Assembly (NCBI GenBank): GCA_038046785.1 | Contig: JBBSVM010000001.1 | Coordinates: 62,001 to 126,000 of the forward strand | Length of the DNA: 64,000 nt | From: JAHFTW01 sp038046785 | Lineage (GTDB): Archaea > Thermoplasmatota > E2 > JACPAO01 > JAHFTW01 | Direction of reading: 5' to 3' | Shown here: positions 49,977 through 58,222 of the stretch, piece after piece | Position numbering within the stretch: position 1 is the first letter of the stretch | Layout of the letters: each line of letters opens with the position of its first letter | The notes under the pieces: generated by a model | Told to the model about the DNA's origin: nothing | Seen by the model: only the letters and a program-made list of their open reading frames with translations | The model's database searches: none | Position numbers and translations under genes: made by a program

Positions 49977-52090
49977 TTGGCCTCCGCGACCGCGAAGTGG
50001 GCAACGCGGCGTTTGACGGTGAGCAGGTAGGTGACCATGCTGATGGCGGCGAGCCCCAGCACGGAGCCGACGGCGGTGATGGCGGCATTGGGCAGGCCAA
50101 GCGCGGTGGCAAGCGGCGGCGGCGGCACGTTGGCGGGCGGGATGGGGAGCTGGCAGGCGGTGCTGGCGGGTGCTGCCAGGATGGAGCCGACCTGCATGGC
50201 GCCGTAGTCATTGACGGCGAAGGTGAGGACATCCTCGCCGATGGCGTTTTTGTGGGCGACGAGGCCGTCCTGCGTGTCGTCGAAGAGACTGGGTTGGATG
50301 GTGTACGCCTCGAGGTTCTGCGGGTCGACGCCGGTGCCGAGCTGCATGACCGAGGCGGCGATGGCGCCCGGGAAGGTGCACTGGTTGAAGCTCACCACGA
50401 GCTTCTGGAAGTCGGTGAGCTGCGGCGACGGCGGGACCGGATTGGTGGGGTCCACAACAGGTGGCGGCTGGTTGGGGTCGGTCGTCTCCGCGGTCCGGTT
50501 GCTCTGCCACTCCATGTAGACAATGGCGACGGTCTTCTCGGTCGGCGTGATGGCGAGAGCGTTCACGTTGAGGTCGAAGGTGTCGTGGTTGCCAAGCAGG
50601 CGATGCAGCTCCGGCCCCATGTCGGAGCCTGTCGCCTCCCACTGCGTGCCATAGTAGCCGAAGCTCCCTTGGATGCGCGCCGGCTGCGTCGCGCCCTGCT
50701 TGAGCGTGGAGACGATGGCGAAGTAGCCGTCCGGCGTCGCGGCGAGAATCGGGTGGCCGCCGCGCAGGCCGGTCGTGGAGACGTAGGTGGTGTTGCCGGT
50801 GAGCGGATCGAGCGCCCAGATGTCGATGTCGCCGATGCGGGCGCGGCTGCGGTGGCTGTAGCCGTTGTCCACGACGCAGGCAACGTAGATGCGCCCATCC
50901 CAGGCGACCGGGTTGCTGGCATCCATGCAGGGGCCGATGAGTTGTGAACTGTTGAGCCGGGCATCGAGCCGTTTCCAGTCGTTCTTGTCGTTCACAGTGC
51001 CGATGGTGGCGTCAATCCAGCCCGCGTAGCCGGTCGTGCTGTTGCGGTAGTCCACCGCTTTCTCGAACCAGACGGCGGCGACACGCTCTTCGGAGCGGTT
51101 GACCGGGTTCGCCTCTTGGCCAATCTGCGTCTCGTTGGCGGGCGGCGGCACGGTGCCGTTGGCGGTCAGCGTGTAGTTGGCAAACGGTGGCGGCGGGATG
51201 CGCGGCGGGATGTTGAGCACGTACGCGTTGGCGATGATGTTGGTGGGCGAGCGGCTGCGGACGTAGTGGCCGGAGGTGTAGCTGCTGCTCGCCGAGTTCT
51301 GCTCGCTCGAGTGGCCCGCCTTGTAGAGACCGATGAGTCCCTGGTAGCCCGTCGTTTCGTTGCCGTTGGGGAGGCTCCAGAGGTAGAGAATGTAGTTGTT
51401 GCCGCGCGAGTCGGTGGCGATGCTTGCCGATTCGCCGAGGAACGCGAGGCCGTTCCCGCCGCCGCCGTAGGATGTCGGCTGGTCGGTCCAGCTGAGTCCC
51501 TGGTTGCCGGTCGTGAACGCGGTGTGGGTGAGATCGTTGCGGCTGCGCGGGGTTGGCCCGTTCGGGGCGGGGTTGCCGTGCAGGGCGACGAACGCCATGC
51601 CGCTCGGGTCGTCGGGGTCGATGGCGAGTTGCGGGTTGCCGAAATGGTAGTCGGAATCGTAGACTCGGAAGGGGCAGCCGTACACGGTGCGGTCCGGGTC
51701 GGACGGGTCCACGAACTGCTGCAAGTAGTCCTGGTTCGTCGTCGGTGGGCAGCTGAACTGCAGTTGGGCGGGAGCAGCCGCAGCGTTTCGATATCCGGTG
51801 TCGAGCGGGATGGGAGTGAGAGCGTGGCTGACCAACATGCGGCCGTGGCGCAGCGTGTTGAGGTCAACGACTCCGGGAAGTGGCATCAGGTCGAGCGCCG
51901 TCGCCGCAGGGGCGAGGGCCGCGGGGGAGAATGGCTGTGCGGAGGAGGAAGCCGTGGCAAGGTTGGGGGTCGCAGCAGACGGAGCCGAAGCGCCGGGAAC
52001 TGCAAGACCCGCCAAGTGGGCGGAACTGGGGGCAACCAGGAGAACGAGAGCCACGCTGACGATGAGGCGGGCCCAGGGTCGGTCCAGCAT
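49973..52090 (-). CDS. Secreted/membrane-anchored propeller-like surface protein
   Basis: 705 residues. N-terminal signal (about 8-27), a large extracytoplasmic region with BNR/sialidase-like repeats (NPQLAIDPDDPSGMAFVALH, GESASIATDSRGNNYILYLW, HPILAATPDGYFAIVSTL), many N-glycosylation-type Asn-x-Ser/Thr sites, and a C-terminal helix (VGSVLGLAAISMVTYLL) followed by basic residues. No active-site motif identified. GTGA overlap with the LonB-like gene suggests it is a client or partner. GCTTATC about 27 nt upstream. Confidence 0.75.
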   Translation of the reverse strand: MLDRPWARLIVSVALVLLVAPSSAHLAGLAVPGASAPSAATPNLATASSSAQPFSPAALAPAATALDLMPLPGVVDLNTLRHGRMLVSHALTPIPLDTGYRNAAAAPAQLQFSCPPTTNQDYLQQFVDPSDPDRTVYGCPFRVYDSDYHFGNPQLAIDPDDPSGMAFVALHGNPAPNGPTPRSRNDLTHTAFTTGNQGLSWTDQPTSYGGGGNGLAFLGESASIATDSRGNNYILYLWSLPNGNETTGYQGLIGLYKAGHSSEQNSASSSYTSGHYVRSRSPTNIIANAYVLNIPPRIPPPPFANYTLTANGTVPPPANETQIGQEANPVNRSEERVAAVWFEKAVDYRNSTTGYAGWIDATIGTVNDKNDWKRLDARLNSSQLIGPCMDASNPVAWDGRIYVACVVDNGYSHRSRARIGDIDIWALDPLTGNTTYVSTTGLRGGHPILAATPDGYFAIVSTLKQGATQPARIQGSFGYYGTQWEATGSDMGPELHRLLGNHDTFDLNVNALAITPTEKTVAIVYMEWQSNRTAETTDPNQPPPVVDPTNPVPPSPQLTDFQKLVVSFNQCTFPGAIAASVMQLGTGVDPQNLEAYTIQPSLFDDTQDGLVAHKNAIGEDVLTFAVNDYGAMQVGSILAAPASTACQLPIPPANVPPPPLATALGLPNAAITAVGSVLGLAAISMVTYLLTVKRRVAHFAVAEAK

Positions 52091-52182
52091 TGCGCGACCA
52101 CGACCGCGGCGCGGGATAAGCGTTGCCTTCCCCTGACAGAACGGTGACGTCGGTTTGTGAAACCGTTTCGCTTCGCCACGCG

Positions 52183-53658
52183 CTACTTGTTCAAGGCGTG
52201 AATCGCTTTTCCGTGCAGCGCTTCGGCGGCTTCCATGAGGCCCTCGCTGAGCGTCGGGTGGGGGTGGACGGTGAGCGACAGATCCTCCACGGTGGCGCCC
52301 ATCTCGAGGGCGAGCGCCGCCTCTGCGATGAGGTCGGAAGCTCCGGGGCCGAGAATGTGCACACCGAGCAGGCGGTCGCTCTTCTTGTCACCGATGACCT
52401 TGTAGAAGCCGTCCGTCTCCGAGGCGGCCATCGCGCGGCCGAGGGCGGCGACGTTGAAGGTGCCAACCTTGACGTCGTGGCCCGCCGCCTTCGCCTGCGC
52501 TTCCGTCATCCCAGCGGTGGCAATTTCGGGGTCGGTGAAGATGACGCCCGGGATGGTGGCGAAATCGGCCGCTGCGCCGGACTTCTTGCCCGCAAGTGTC
52601 GCAGCGATGACTTCAGCAGCGACGACGCCTTCCTTGCTCGCTTTGTGCGCAAGCATCGGACCGTGCGTGATGTCCCCGATGGCGAAGACCGTGGCGACGT
52701 TGCTGCGTTTTTGCAGGTCCGTCACCACGAAGCCGCGCTCGTCGAGCTTGACGCCCGCCTTCTCCAGGCCAAGCCCCTTCGTGTTGGGGCGACGGCCGAC
52801 GGAGACGAGGACGACGTCGGCGTCGATGGTCTGCTCGGAGCCCTTGACCTCGAAGGTGACTTTGACGCCGGAGCCGGAGACCTTGGCCTCCTTGGCGCGA
52901 GCGCCGAGGTGAAGGTCCCATTTGCGGCGCTTGAGGATGCGTTCCAGCCCTTTTGCGATCTCGGCGTCCACGCCGGGGACGAGCTGGTCCATCATCTCGA
53001 CGACGGTGACCTTGCTGCCCAGGTTGGCGTAGGCGCAGCCGAGTTCGAGGCCGATGACGCCGCCGCCGATGACGACCAGGTGCTTCGGCACTTCCTGCAG
53101 TTCGAGGGCGCCGGTGCTGCTGACGATGCGCTTCTCGTCGAACTTGAAGCCCGGAATCTCGATGGTGCTCGAGCCTGTGGCGAGGATGACGTTCTTCGCC
53201 TGGAGGGTGCGCTTGGCGAGCCCAGCGACGTCGATGACGCCGGCGCCAGCGAGTGTGGCGCGGCCGTTCACAACCTCGACCTTGTTCGCCTTCAGAAGCC
53301 CGGCGACGCCGCCCGTGAGCTTGTCCACGATGCCTTGCTTCCATTTCACGAGCTTCGGCATCTCGATGATGGGATCGGCGAAGGTCAATCCCTTCTCGGC
53401 GCCGTGGATGGCGTGCTTGTAGTCCTTCGCGGCCGAGATGACAGCCTTGGACGGAATGCAACCGACGTTGAGGCAGACGCCGCCGAGCTTGCCCTCCTCG
53501 ATGACCACGGTCTTGAGCCCAAGCTGGCCGGCGCGGATGGCCGCGACGTAGCCGCCGGGACCGGCGCCGATGATGGCGACGTCGTACATGGATGGGCTGG
53601 ACGCGCCGGATTTGCCGGATTGCGCACTCTGCGGCGGCATCTGCTCCATGACGCCCAC
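52183..53658 (-). CDS. lpdA: Dihydrolipoyl dehydrogenase (E3)
   Basis: 491 residues. FAD-binding YDVAIIGAGPGGYVAAIRA, redox disulfide GGVCLNVGCIPSKA, NAD-binding VVIGGGVIGLELGCAYANLG, FAIGDITHGPMLAHKA and the C-terminal HPHPTLSEGLMEAAEA with catalytic His-Glu. It reoxidises lipoamide of the 2-oxoacid dehydrogenase complex encoded just upstream. The first 25 residues (PPQSAQSGKSG) look like a decayed repeat-encoded extension; the conserved core begins at MYDVAI. Start choice is uncertain. Confidence 0.95.
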   Translation of the reverse strand: MGVMEQMPPQSAQSGKSGASSPSMYDVAIIGAGPGGYVAAIRAGQLGLKTVVIEEGKLGGVCLNVGCIPSKAVISAAKDYKHAIHGAEKGLTFADPIIEMPKLVKWKQGIVDKLTGGVAGLLKANKVEVVNGRATLAGAGVIDVAGLAKRTLQAKNVILATGSSTIEIPGFKFDEKRIVSSTGALELQEVPKHLVVIGGGVIGLELGCAYANLGSKVTVVEMMDQLVPGVDAEIAKGLERILKRRKWDLHLGARAKEAKVSGSGVKVTFEVKGSEQTIDADVVLVSVGRRPNTKGLGLEKAGVKLDERGFVVTDLQKRSNVATVFAIGDITHGPMLAHKASKEGVVAAEVIAATLAGKKSGAAADFATIPGVIFTDPEIATAGMTEAQAKAAGHDVKVGTFNVAALGRAMAASETDGFYKVIGDKKSDRLLGVHILGPGASDLIAEAALALEMGATVEDLSLTVHPHPTLSEGLMEAAEALHGKAIHALNK

Positions 53659-53675
53659 GACTACGCCTCCCCGAC

Positions 53676-53740
53676 GAGTCGCAGATTACTCAGATTGCGC
53701 AGAACGGAGGTAATCTGAGAAATCTGCGCAATCTGCGACC
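53676..53740. repeat. CGCAGATT-type palindrome, intergenic copy
   Basis: GAGTCGCAGATTACTCAGAT with TGCGCAGAAC pairs with GTAATCTGAGAAATCTGCGC and AATCTGCGACC around a 4-base loop, one of the most complete copies. It lies between the E2 stop and the lpdA start, so it may reduce read-through or set the lpdA level. Confidence 0.85.
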
Positions 53741-53750
53741 GGTAGGGCAT

Positions 53751-55145
53751 TTACAACGCCTCCAACAAGAGGAGTTGCGGGTTCTCCAGGTACTGCTTCA
53801 GCGTGTTGGCGAACAGGGCGCCGTTGTAGCCGTCCACGATGCGGTGGTCGAACGAGAACGAGAGGTTCATGCGCCAGCCGATGACGATGGCTCCATTCTT
53901 GACGACGGGCACCTGTTTCATCTCGTGGACGCCCATGATGGCGACCTCGGGGTAGTTCAGGATGGGCGTCGCGAGCAGGCCGCCCATCTTTCCGAGGCTG
54001 GTGATGGTGAAGGTCGAGCCCGAGAGCTCCTCGAGCTTGGCCTTGCCCGCCTTCGTGCGCTCGGAGAGGTCAGCAATCTCCTTGGCAACGTCAAGCATCG
54101 ACTTCTTGTCGGCGTCCTTGACGACCGGCACAATGAGGCCGGCATCGGTCGCCGTCGCGATGCCGAGGTGGATGTAGCGTTTCTTGACAATCTCCGAGGT
54201 GGTCTCGTCGAAGGCGACGTTGACGTCGGGGTGCTTCTTCAGTGCCGCGACGGCGGCTTTCGCGATGAAGGGCAGGAACGTCAGCTTGACGCCCTTCTCC
54301 TCCGCGAGTCCCTTGGCAGAGTCCCGCAGGGCGACGAGTTGGTCGCAGTCCACTTCGGCGACGTAGGTGAAGTGGGTCGCAGTGAACTTGCTGCGCTCCA
54401 TCGCTTTGCTGATGGTGCGGCGCAGGCCACGCAGCGGGACGCGCTCCTCGCGGTTCGCGTCGCTGCTGTACTTGACGTCCGTGTAGCTGAAACGCGCTCC
54501 GCCAACACCTGACGGGGCGGCGGATTCTGCGGCGGGCGCGGAGCCCACGGCGCCGCTGCCGAACTTCACCAAATCGTCTGCGGTGACGCGGCCGTTCTGT
54601 CCGGTGCCGAGAATCTGGTTGATGTCGAGGCCCAGTTCGCGCGCCTTCTTGCGAATGGCGGGCGCGGCGGTCGCTTTGTAGCCGGCGGGAACGCTGGAGC
54701 GGGCTGCGGCGGGCGTGGAAGCGGTGGCGCCTTTGCGCTCGATGATCTTGGTCGCAGCAGCAATCTCCTTGGGCAGCTCGAAGAGTGTCTTCTCTTCCTT
54801 GGCTTCGGCTTTCGCCTCAGCCTTCGCGGGCTTGGCCTCGCTCTTGGGCGTGGGCGCCGTCGGGGCGGGCGCCGCGGCCGGAGCCGCAGGGGCAGAACTG
54901 GCCTCGCCCGCTTCAAGGATCTCCACGATGACCTGGCCCACTTTCGCCATCTGGCCTTCGGCGACGTGCTGCTTGGCGATGGTGCCCTTGCGCGGGCTGG
55001 TGAGCTCGACGGTCGCCTTGTCGGTCATGACCTCGACGAACGGCTCGTCCTCCTTGACGGCGTCGCCCTCTTTCTTGATCCAGCGGACGATTTCGCCCTC
55101 CTGGATGCCTTCGCCGATGTCGGGCAGTTTGAACTTGAAGGTCAT
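53751..55145 (-). CDS. Dihydrolipoamide acyltransferase (E2) of a 2-oxoacid dehydrogenase complex
   Basis: 464 residues. Lipoyl domain (1-80) with the lipoyl-Lys in VEVMTDKATVEL, an Ala/Pro/Lys linker, a peripheral subunit-binding domain (AAPAIRKKARELGLDINQIL), a second linker, and the catalytic core with SFSFDHRIVDG near the end. It moves the acyl group from E1 to CoA. The single lipoyl domain and sequence fit branched-chain or archaeal-type complexes. ATG 55145. Confidence 0.94.
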   Translation of the reverse strand: MTFKFKLPDIGEGIQEGEIVRWIKKEGDAVKEDEPFVEVMTDKATVELTSPRKGTIAKQHVAEGQMAKVGQVIVEILEAGEASSAPAAPAAAPAPTAPTPKSEAKPAKAEAKAEAKEEKTLFELPKEIAAATKIIERKGATASTPAAARSSVPAGYKATAAPAIRKKARELGLDINQILGTGQNGRVTADDLVKFGSGAVGSAPAAESAAPSGVGGARFSYTDVKYSSDANREERVPLRGLRRTISKAMERSKFTATHFTYVAEVDCDQLVALRDSAKGLAEEKGVKLTFLPFIAKAAVAALKKHPDVNVAFDETTSEIVKKRYIHLGIATATDAGLIVPVVKDADKKSMLDVAKEIADLSERTKAGKAKLEELSGSTFTITSLGKMGGLLATPILNYPEVAIMGVHEMKQVPVVKNGAIVIGWRMNLSFSFDHRIVDGYNGALFANTLKQYLENPQLLLLEAL

Positions 55146-55156
55146 CGCGGTGGCTC

Positions 55157-56131
55157 CTAGAAGTTGATGGTCTCCTCGATGGCCGCCAGCACTTTGTTGG
55201 CGTTGGGCATGTAGAGGTTCTCCAGCGTGTAGGGAAACGGCGTGTCGTAGCCGGTGACGCGCTTCACGGGTGCGAGCAAGTGTTCGATGGCGTGCTCGGC
55301 GATGGTGGCGCTGACCTCGCTCGCGAAGCCGCCGGTGAGGGGGGCCTCGTTGACGATGACGGCGCGGCCGGTCTTGCGCACCGAGTCGAGAACGGTGGCG
55401 CGGTCCCACGGGTTGATGGTGCGCAAATCGATGACTTCGCAGGAGATGTTCGCCTTCTCGGCGGCCTCGGCGGCGGCGGTGCAGAGCGGCAGCATGGCGC
55501 CGTACGACACCAGGGTGACATCGTCGCCTTCGCGAACGACCGCAGCCTTGCCAATCGGCGTCGTGTAGTACTCCTCGGGGACGTCCGCCTTGACGGCGCG
55601 GTAAATCTTCTTGGGCTCCATGAAGATGACTGGGTCGTTGCTGGCGATGCTGGCGTGCAGGAGGCCCTTGGCATCCACCGGGTTGGAGGGGATGACGACG
55701 GTCAAGCCAGGTGTGTGCGCGAAGTACGCCTCGCCAGATTGGCTGTGGTAGTGGCCGCCGCGGATGCCGCCGCCGTACGGCGTGCGGATGACCATCGGGA
55801 CGGAGTATTGGCCGCCCGAGCGGTAGCGAATCTTCGCCGCTTCCGACACGATTTGGTCGAAGGCGGGGAAGATGAAATCCTGGAACTGGATTTCGGGGAC
55901 GGGGCGCAGGCCGTAGAGCGCCATGCCGATGGCTCCGCCAACGATGAGAGACTCGTTGAGCGGGGTGTCGAGGACGCGCGCGTCACCGTACTTGGCCCAC
56001 AGGCCGTCGGTGGCGCGGAAGACGCCACCGTTCTTTCCGACGTCCTCACCGAGGATGACGACGTTGGCGTCGCGCCCCATGGCTTGGTCGAGGGTGTGCG
56101 TGACGGCTTGGATGAGTGTCATGACGGTCAT
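55157..56131 (-). CDS. 2-oxoacid dehydrogenase E1 component, beta subunit
   Basis: 324 residues. VVILGEDVGKNGGVFRATDG, DTPLNESLIVGGAIGMAL, PEIQFQDFIFPAFDQI, and GGHYHSQSGEAYFAHTPGL (active-site His) are E1-beta motifs. With E1-alpha it decarboxylates a branched 2-oxoacid on thiamine diphosphate. The small membrane protein gene ends 1 base upstream. Confidence 0.94.
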   Translation of the reverse strand: MTVMTLIQAVTHTLDQAMGRDANVVILGEDVGKNGGVFRATDGLWAKYGDARVLDTPLNESLIVGGAIGMALYGLRPVPEIQFQDFIFPAFDQIVSEAAKIRYRSGGQYSVPMVIRTPYGGGIRGGHYHSQSGEAYFAHTPGLTVVIPSNPVDAKGLLHASIASNDPVIFMEPKKIYRAVKADVPEEYYTTPIGKAAVVREGDDVTLVSYGAMLPLCTAAAEAAEKANISCEVIDLRTINPWDRATVLDSVRKTGRAVIVNEAPLTGGFASEVSATIAEHAIEHLLAPVKRVTGYDTPFPYTLENLYMPNANKVLAAIEETINF

Positions 56132-56132
56132 G

Positions 56133-56366
56133 TTAGGCGACCTCCTTGCGAGAGTGGGGTTCCCCTTTTACTGCAGTGCGCCGCCTTGCGGCGATGAAGT
56201 AGAATGTCGCGCTCACAAAGCAGACGATACCGCCCAACATCGGCGCGCTCGACCCAGTGCCAAGCGCGTGGCCCAGATAGGTTACCATGAAGGCTACCCC
56301 GACGAGGGACAAAGCTCCGCCAGCAGCCATGAAGGGACTCAATTCCGGCATGGTCTGAGCGGACAT
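56133..56366 (-). CDS. Small two-helix membrane protein inside the 2-oxoacid dehydrogenase operon
   Basis: 77 residues. Two hydrophobic helices (MAAGGALSLVGVAFMVTYLG and MLGGIVCFVSATFYFIAA) and a basic tail RRRTAVKGEPHSRKEVA. It starts with ATG overlapping the E1-alpha stop (ATGA) and ends one base before E1-beta, so it belongs to the operon. No family recognised; it may tether or regulate the complex. Such a gene is not a standard part of these operons. Confidence 0.7.
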   Translation of the reverse strand: MSAQTMPELSPFMAAGGALSLVGVAFMVTYLGHALGTGSSAPMLGGIVCFVSATFYFIAARRRTAVKGEPHSRKEVA

Positions 56367-57454
56367 CAATGCGCCCCCGGGATGCCGTGCTCGTTGAAGT
56401 CCTTCATCATCGCCGCCTGCTGCTCCTTGAGGATGGGCGGGAGGTTCTCGTAGACGTCCTCGAACATCGTCTCCGCCGGCGAGTGAGGGCCGTTCTTCTC
56501 GGCCTCCCGGACCGCGGAGTCGACTTCGAGGATGGCGGCCTTGGCGACGGCGTCCATCTCCGCCTGAGTGAGAATCTTGTTGCGCAGGAGGTATGCCTCG
56601 AAGCGCTTGAGCGGGTCCTTCTCGGCCCACTTCTTGAACTCCTCGGGCGGGCAGTAGCGGCTCGGGTCGTCCGACGTGCTGTGCGCGCTCATGCGGAAGG
56701 TGACGAGCTCGATGAGCGTCGGGCCTTCGCCGTTGCGGGCGCGTTCGACGGCGTCGGCGGTGACCTTGTAGACGGCGAGGATGTCGTTGCCGTCCACTTG
56801 GATGCCGGGCATCCCATAGGCGGCCGCCTTGATGGCGTACGATTCGGAGGCGCTCTGTTTCGCAGAGGGGACCGAAATGGCCCACTGGTTGTTCTCCAAC
56901 ATGAAGATGCAAGGGGACTTGGTGACGGCAGCCATGTTGAGGCCGCTGTGGAAGTCGATTTCCGAGCTGGAGCCGTCGCCGAAGCTGGTCATCGCGACCT
57001 GCTTGGTGCCCTTGAGCTTCATCGCGTAGGCGGCACCGGCGGCCTGCACGATCTGCGTGCCGAGCGGGCTGCTGATGGAGAAGAAATTGATGTCCTTGAA
57101 GGAATAGTGGACCGGCATCTGGCGGCCCTTGATTTCGTCGGCGGCGTTGCCGAAGCACTGGTTGGCCATGCGCAGCATCGAGACGCCGCGAAGCAGAGGT
57201 GTGCCCGGGTTGCGGTAGTGCGGGAAAATCCAGTCATCCTCGTTGAGGGCATACGCGGCCCCGATGTGGCACGCCTCCTGCCCCAAGCAGGAGAGGTAGA
57301 AGCCGATGCGGCCCTGGCGCTGGAGAAGAATGAGTTTCTCGTCCATCTTGCGGATGCGCACCATCGTGGTGTGGAGCCGCTTGAGGTCGGTGTCGGAGAG
57401 GTCCAACCCGAGGTCTTTCTTCTTGCTCTCCAGAAGGCTCAAAGGTTCCGCCAT
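56366..57454 (-). CDS. Branched-chain 2-oxoacid dehydrogenase E1 component, alpha subunit
   Basis: About 362 residues. The thiamine diphosphate motif FGDGSSSEIDFHSGLNMAAV (GDG...N) is present, with KGRQMPVHYSFKDIN, SSPLGTQIVQAAGAAYAMK, IQVDGNDILAVYKV and SAHSTSDDPSRY, a set closer to the branched-chain enzyme than to pyruvate dehydrogenase. It acts on oxoacids of Val/Leu/Ile. First gene of the E1a-membrane protein-E1b-E2-E3 set; GCTTAAG at about 57486 is about 32 nt from ATG 57454 (24 from a TTG at 57463). Confidence 0.92.
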   Translation of the reverse strand: MAEPLSLLESKKKDLGLDLSDTDLKRLHTTMVRIRKMDEKLILLQRQGRIGFYLSCLGQEACHIGAAYALNEDDWIFPHYRNPGTPLLRGVSMLRMANQCFGNAADEIKGRQMPVHYSFKDINFFSISSPLGTQIVQAAGAAYAMKLKGTKQVAMTSFGDGSSSEIDFHSGLNMAAVTKSPCIFMLENNQWAISVPSAKQSASESYAIKAAAYGMPGIQVDGNDILAVYKVTADAVERARNGEGPTLIELVTFRMSAHSTSDDPSRYCPPEEFKKWAEKDPLKRFEAYLLRNKILTQAEMDAVAKAAILEVDSAVREAEKNGPHSPAETMFEDVYENLPPILKEQQAAMMKDFNEHGIPGAH

Positions 57455-57608
57455 TGGGCTCAAGTCCCGCCAGAAGGGGGTGCCGCTTAAGCCTGAGCCA
57501 AGAAACATGAAAGCAAAATCATGGATTCTTGGCCGATGGTGGAAATCGTTCAGCCCAATCTTCGCACCGGTGCGGACTGAGATTGAAAACCTGTTCCGAA
57601 CCGGGTGG

Positions 57609-58214
57609 CTACGCGATTCGCGAAGCTTCGGCCCGGTCGAGGTGCCAGTTCACGACGCTGATGGCGTGGTTGCCATGCATCCAGGCCGGTCCCAAACTGA
57701 CACGCTTGGCGCCGCGCCGCTCCAGCAGCGCGTACTCGTCTGCCGCAAACGGGACGTGATCGGAGAGGAGGAACAAGGGGTCGGCTGGCGGCATCCAGTC
57801 GGCGATGCCCTCGCCCTCCGGGTCGAGCAGGACGAGGTCGCCTTTGCCTGCCAAATCGTCCAGGAGCCCCTCGAGCCCGAATGCGGCCACCGACAAGCCC
57901 GCCTGCGCCTCCTCCCAGTCGGGGACCGACCAAGGGGTGGCGAGCGCCTGCTGCAGCCGCGCTGCGGTCGAGCGCTCGTCGGGGTGGAGCATCTGGATGC
58001 GCGACCCTTCGATGCGCACGGTGCGGCCCCGGCCGGCGTCGCGCTCCAGAACGGCGTAGAACTCCGCGTCGCGGCGCAAGCCGTGGCTCAGGAAGAGGGC
58101 GGACTGGATGTTGCGGCAGAGCAGGTCGACGCGGCCCGCCTTGCCGGCGAGGTCGTTGAGGCTCCAGGCACCCGACGGGTCGGCGGTGTGGCTGACGGTG
58201 ACGAAGCGGCGCAA
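57609..58214 (-). CDS. trmY: tRNA (pseudouridine54-N1)-methyltransferase
   Basis: 201 residues, SPOUT family. RRFVTVSHTA, WSLNDLAGKAGRVDLLCR, ALFLSHGLRRDAEFYAVL and the knot end FLLSDHVPFAADEYALL and RVSLGPAWMHGNHAISVVNW match TrmY, which makes m1-psi at position 54 of archaeal tRNAs. TTG start, 8 bases downstream of the SRP54 stop, so co-transcribed. The 150-base gap before the next gene shows no coding signal. Confidence 0.9.
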   Translation of the reverse strand: MRRFVTVSHTADPSGAWSLNDLAGKAGRVDLLCRNIQSALFLSHGLRRDAEFYAVLERDAGRGRTVRIEGSRIQMLHPDERSTAARLQQALATPWSVPDWEEAQAGLSVAAFGLEGLLDDLAGKGDLVLLDPEGEGIADWMPPADPLFLLSDHVPFAADEYALLERRGAKRVSLGPAWMHGNHAISVVNWHLDRAEASRIA

Positions 58215-58222
58215 ACGGGGCC

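Noticed and set aside
57455..57608. Possible small gene between TrmY and E1-alpha
   Set aside because: Only short fragments without conserved sequence; most of the gap looks like promoter and untranslated sequence.
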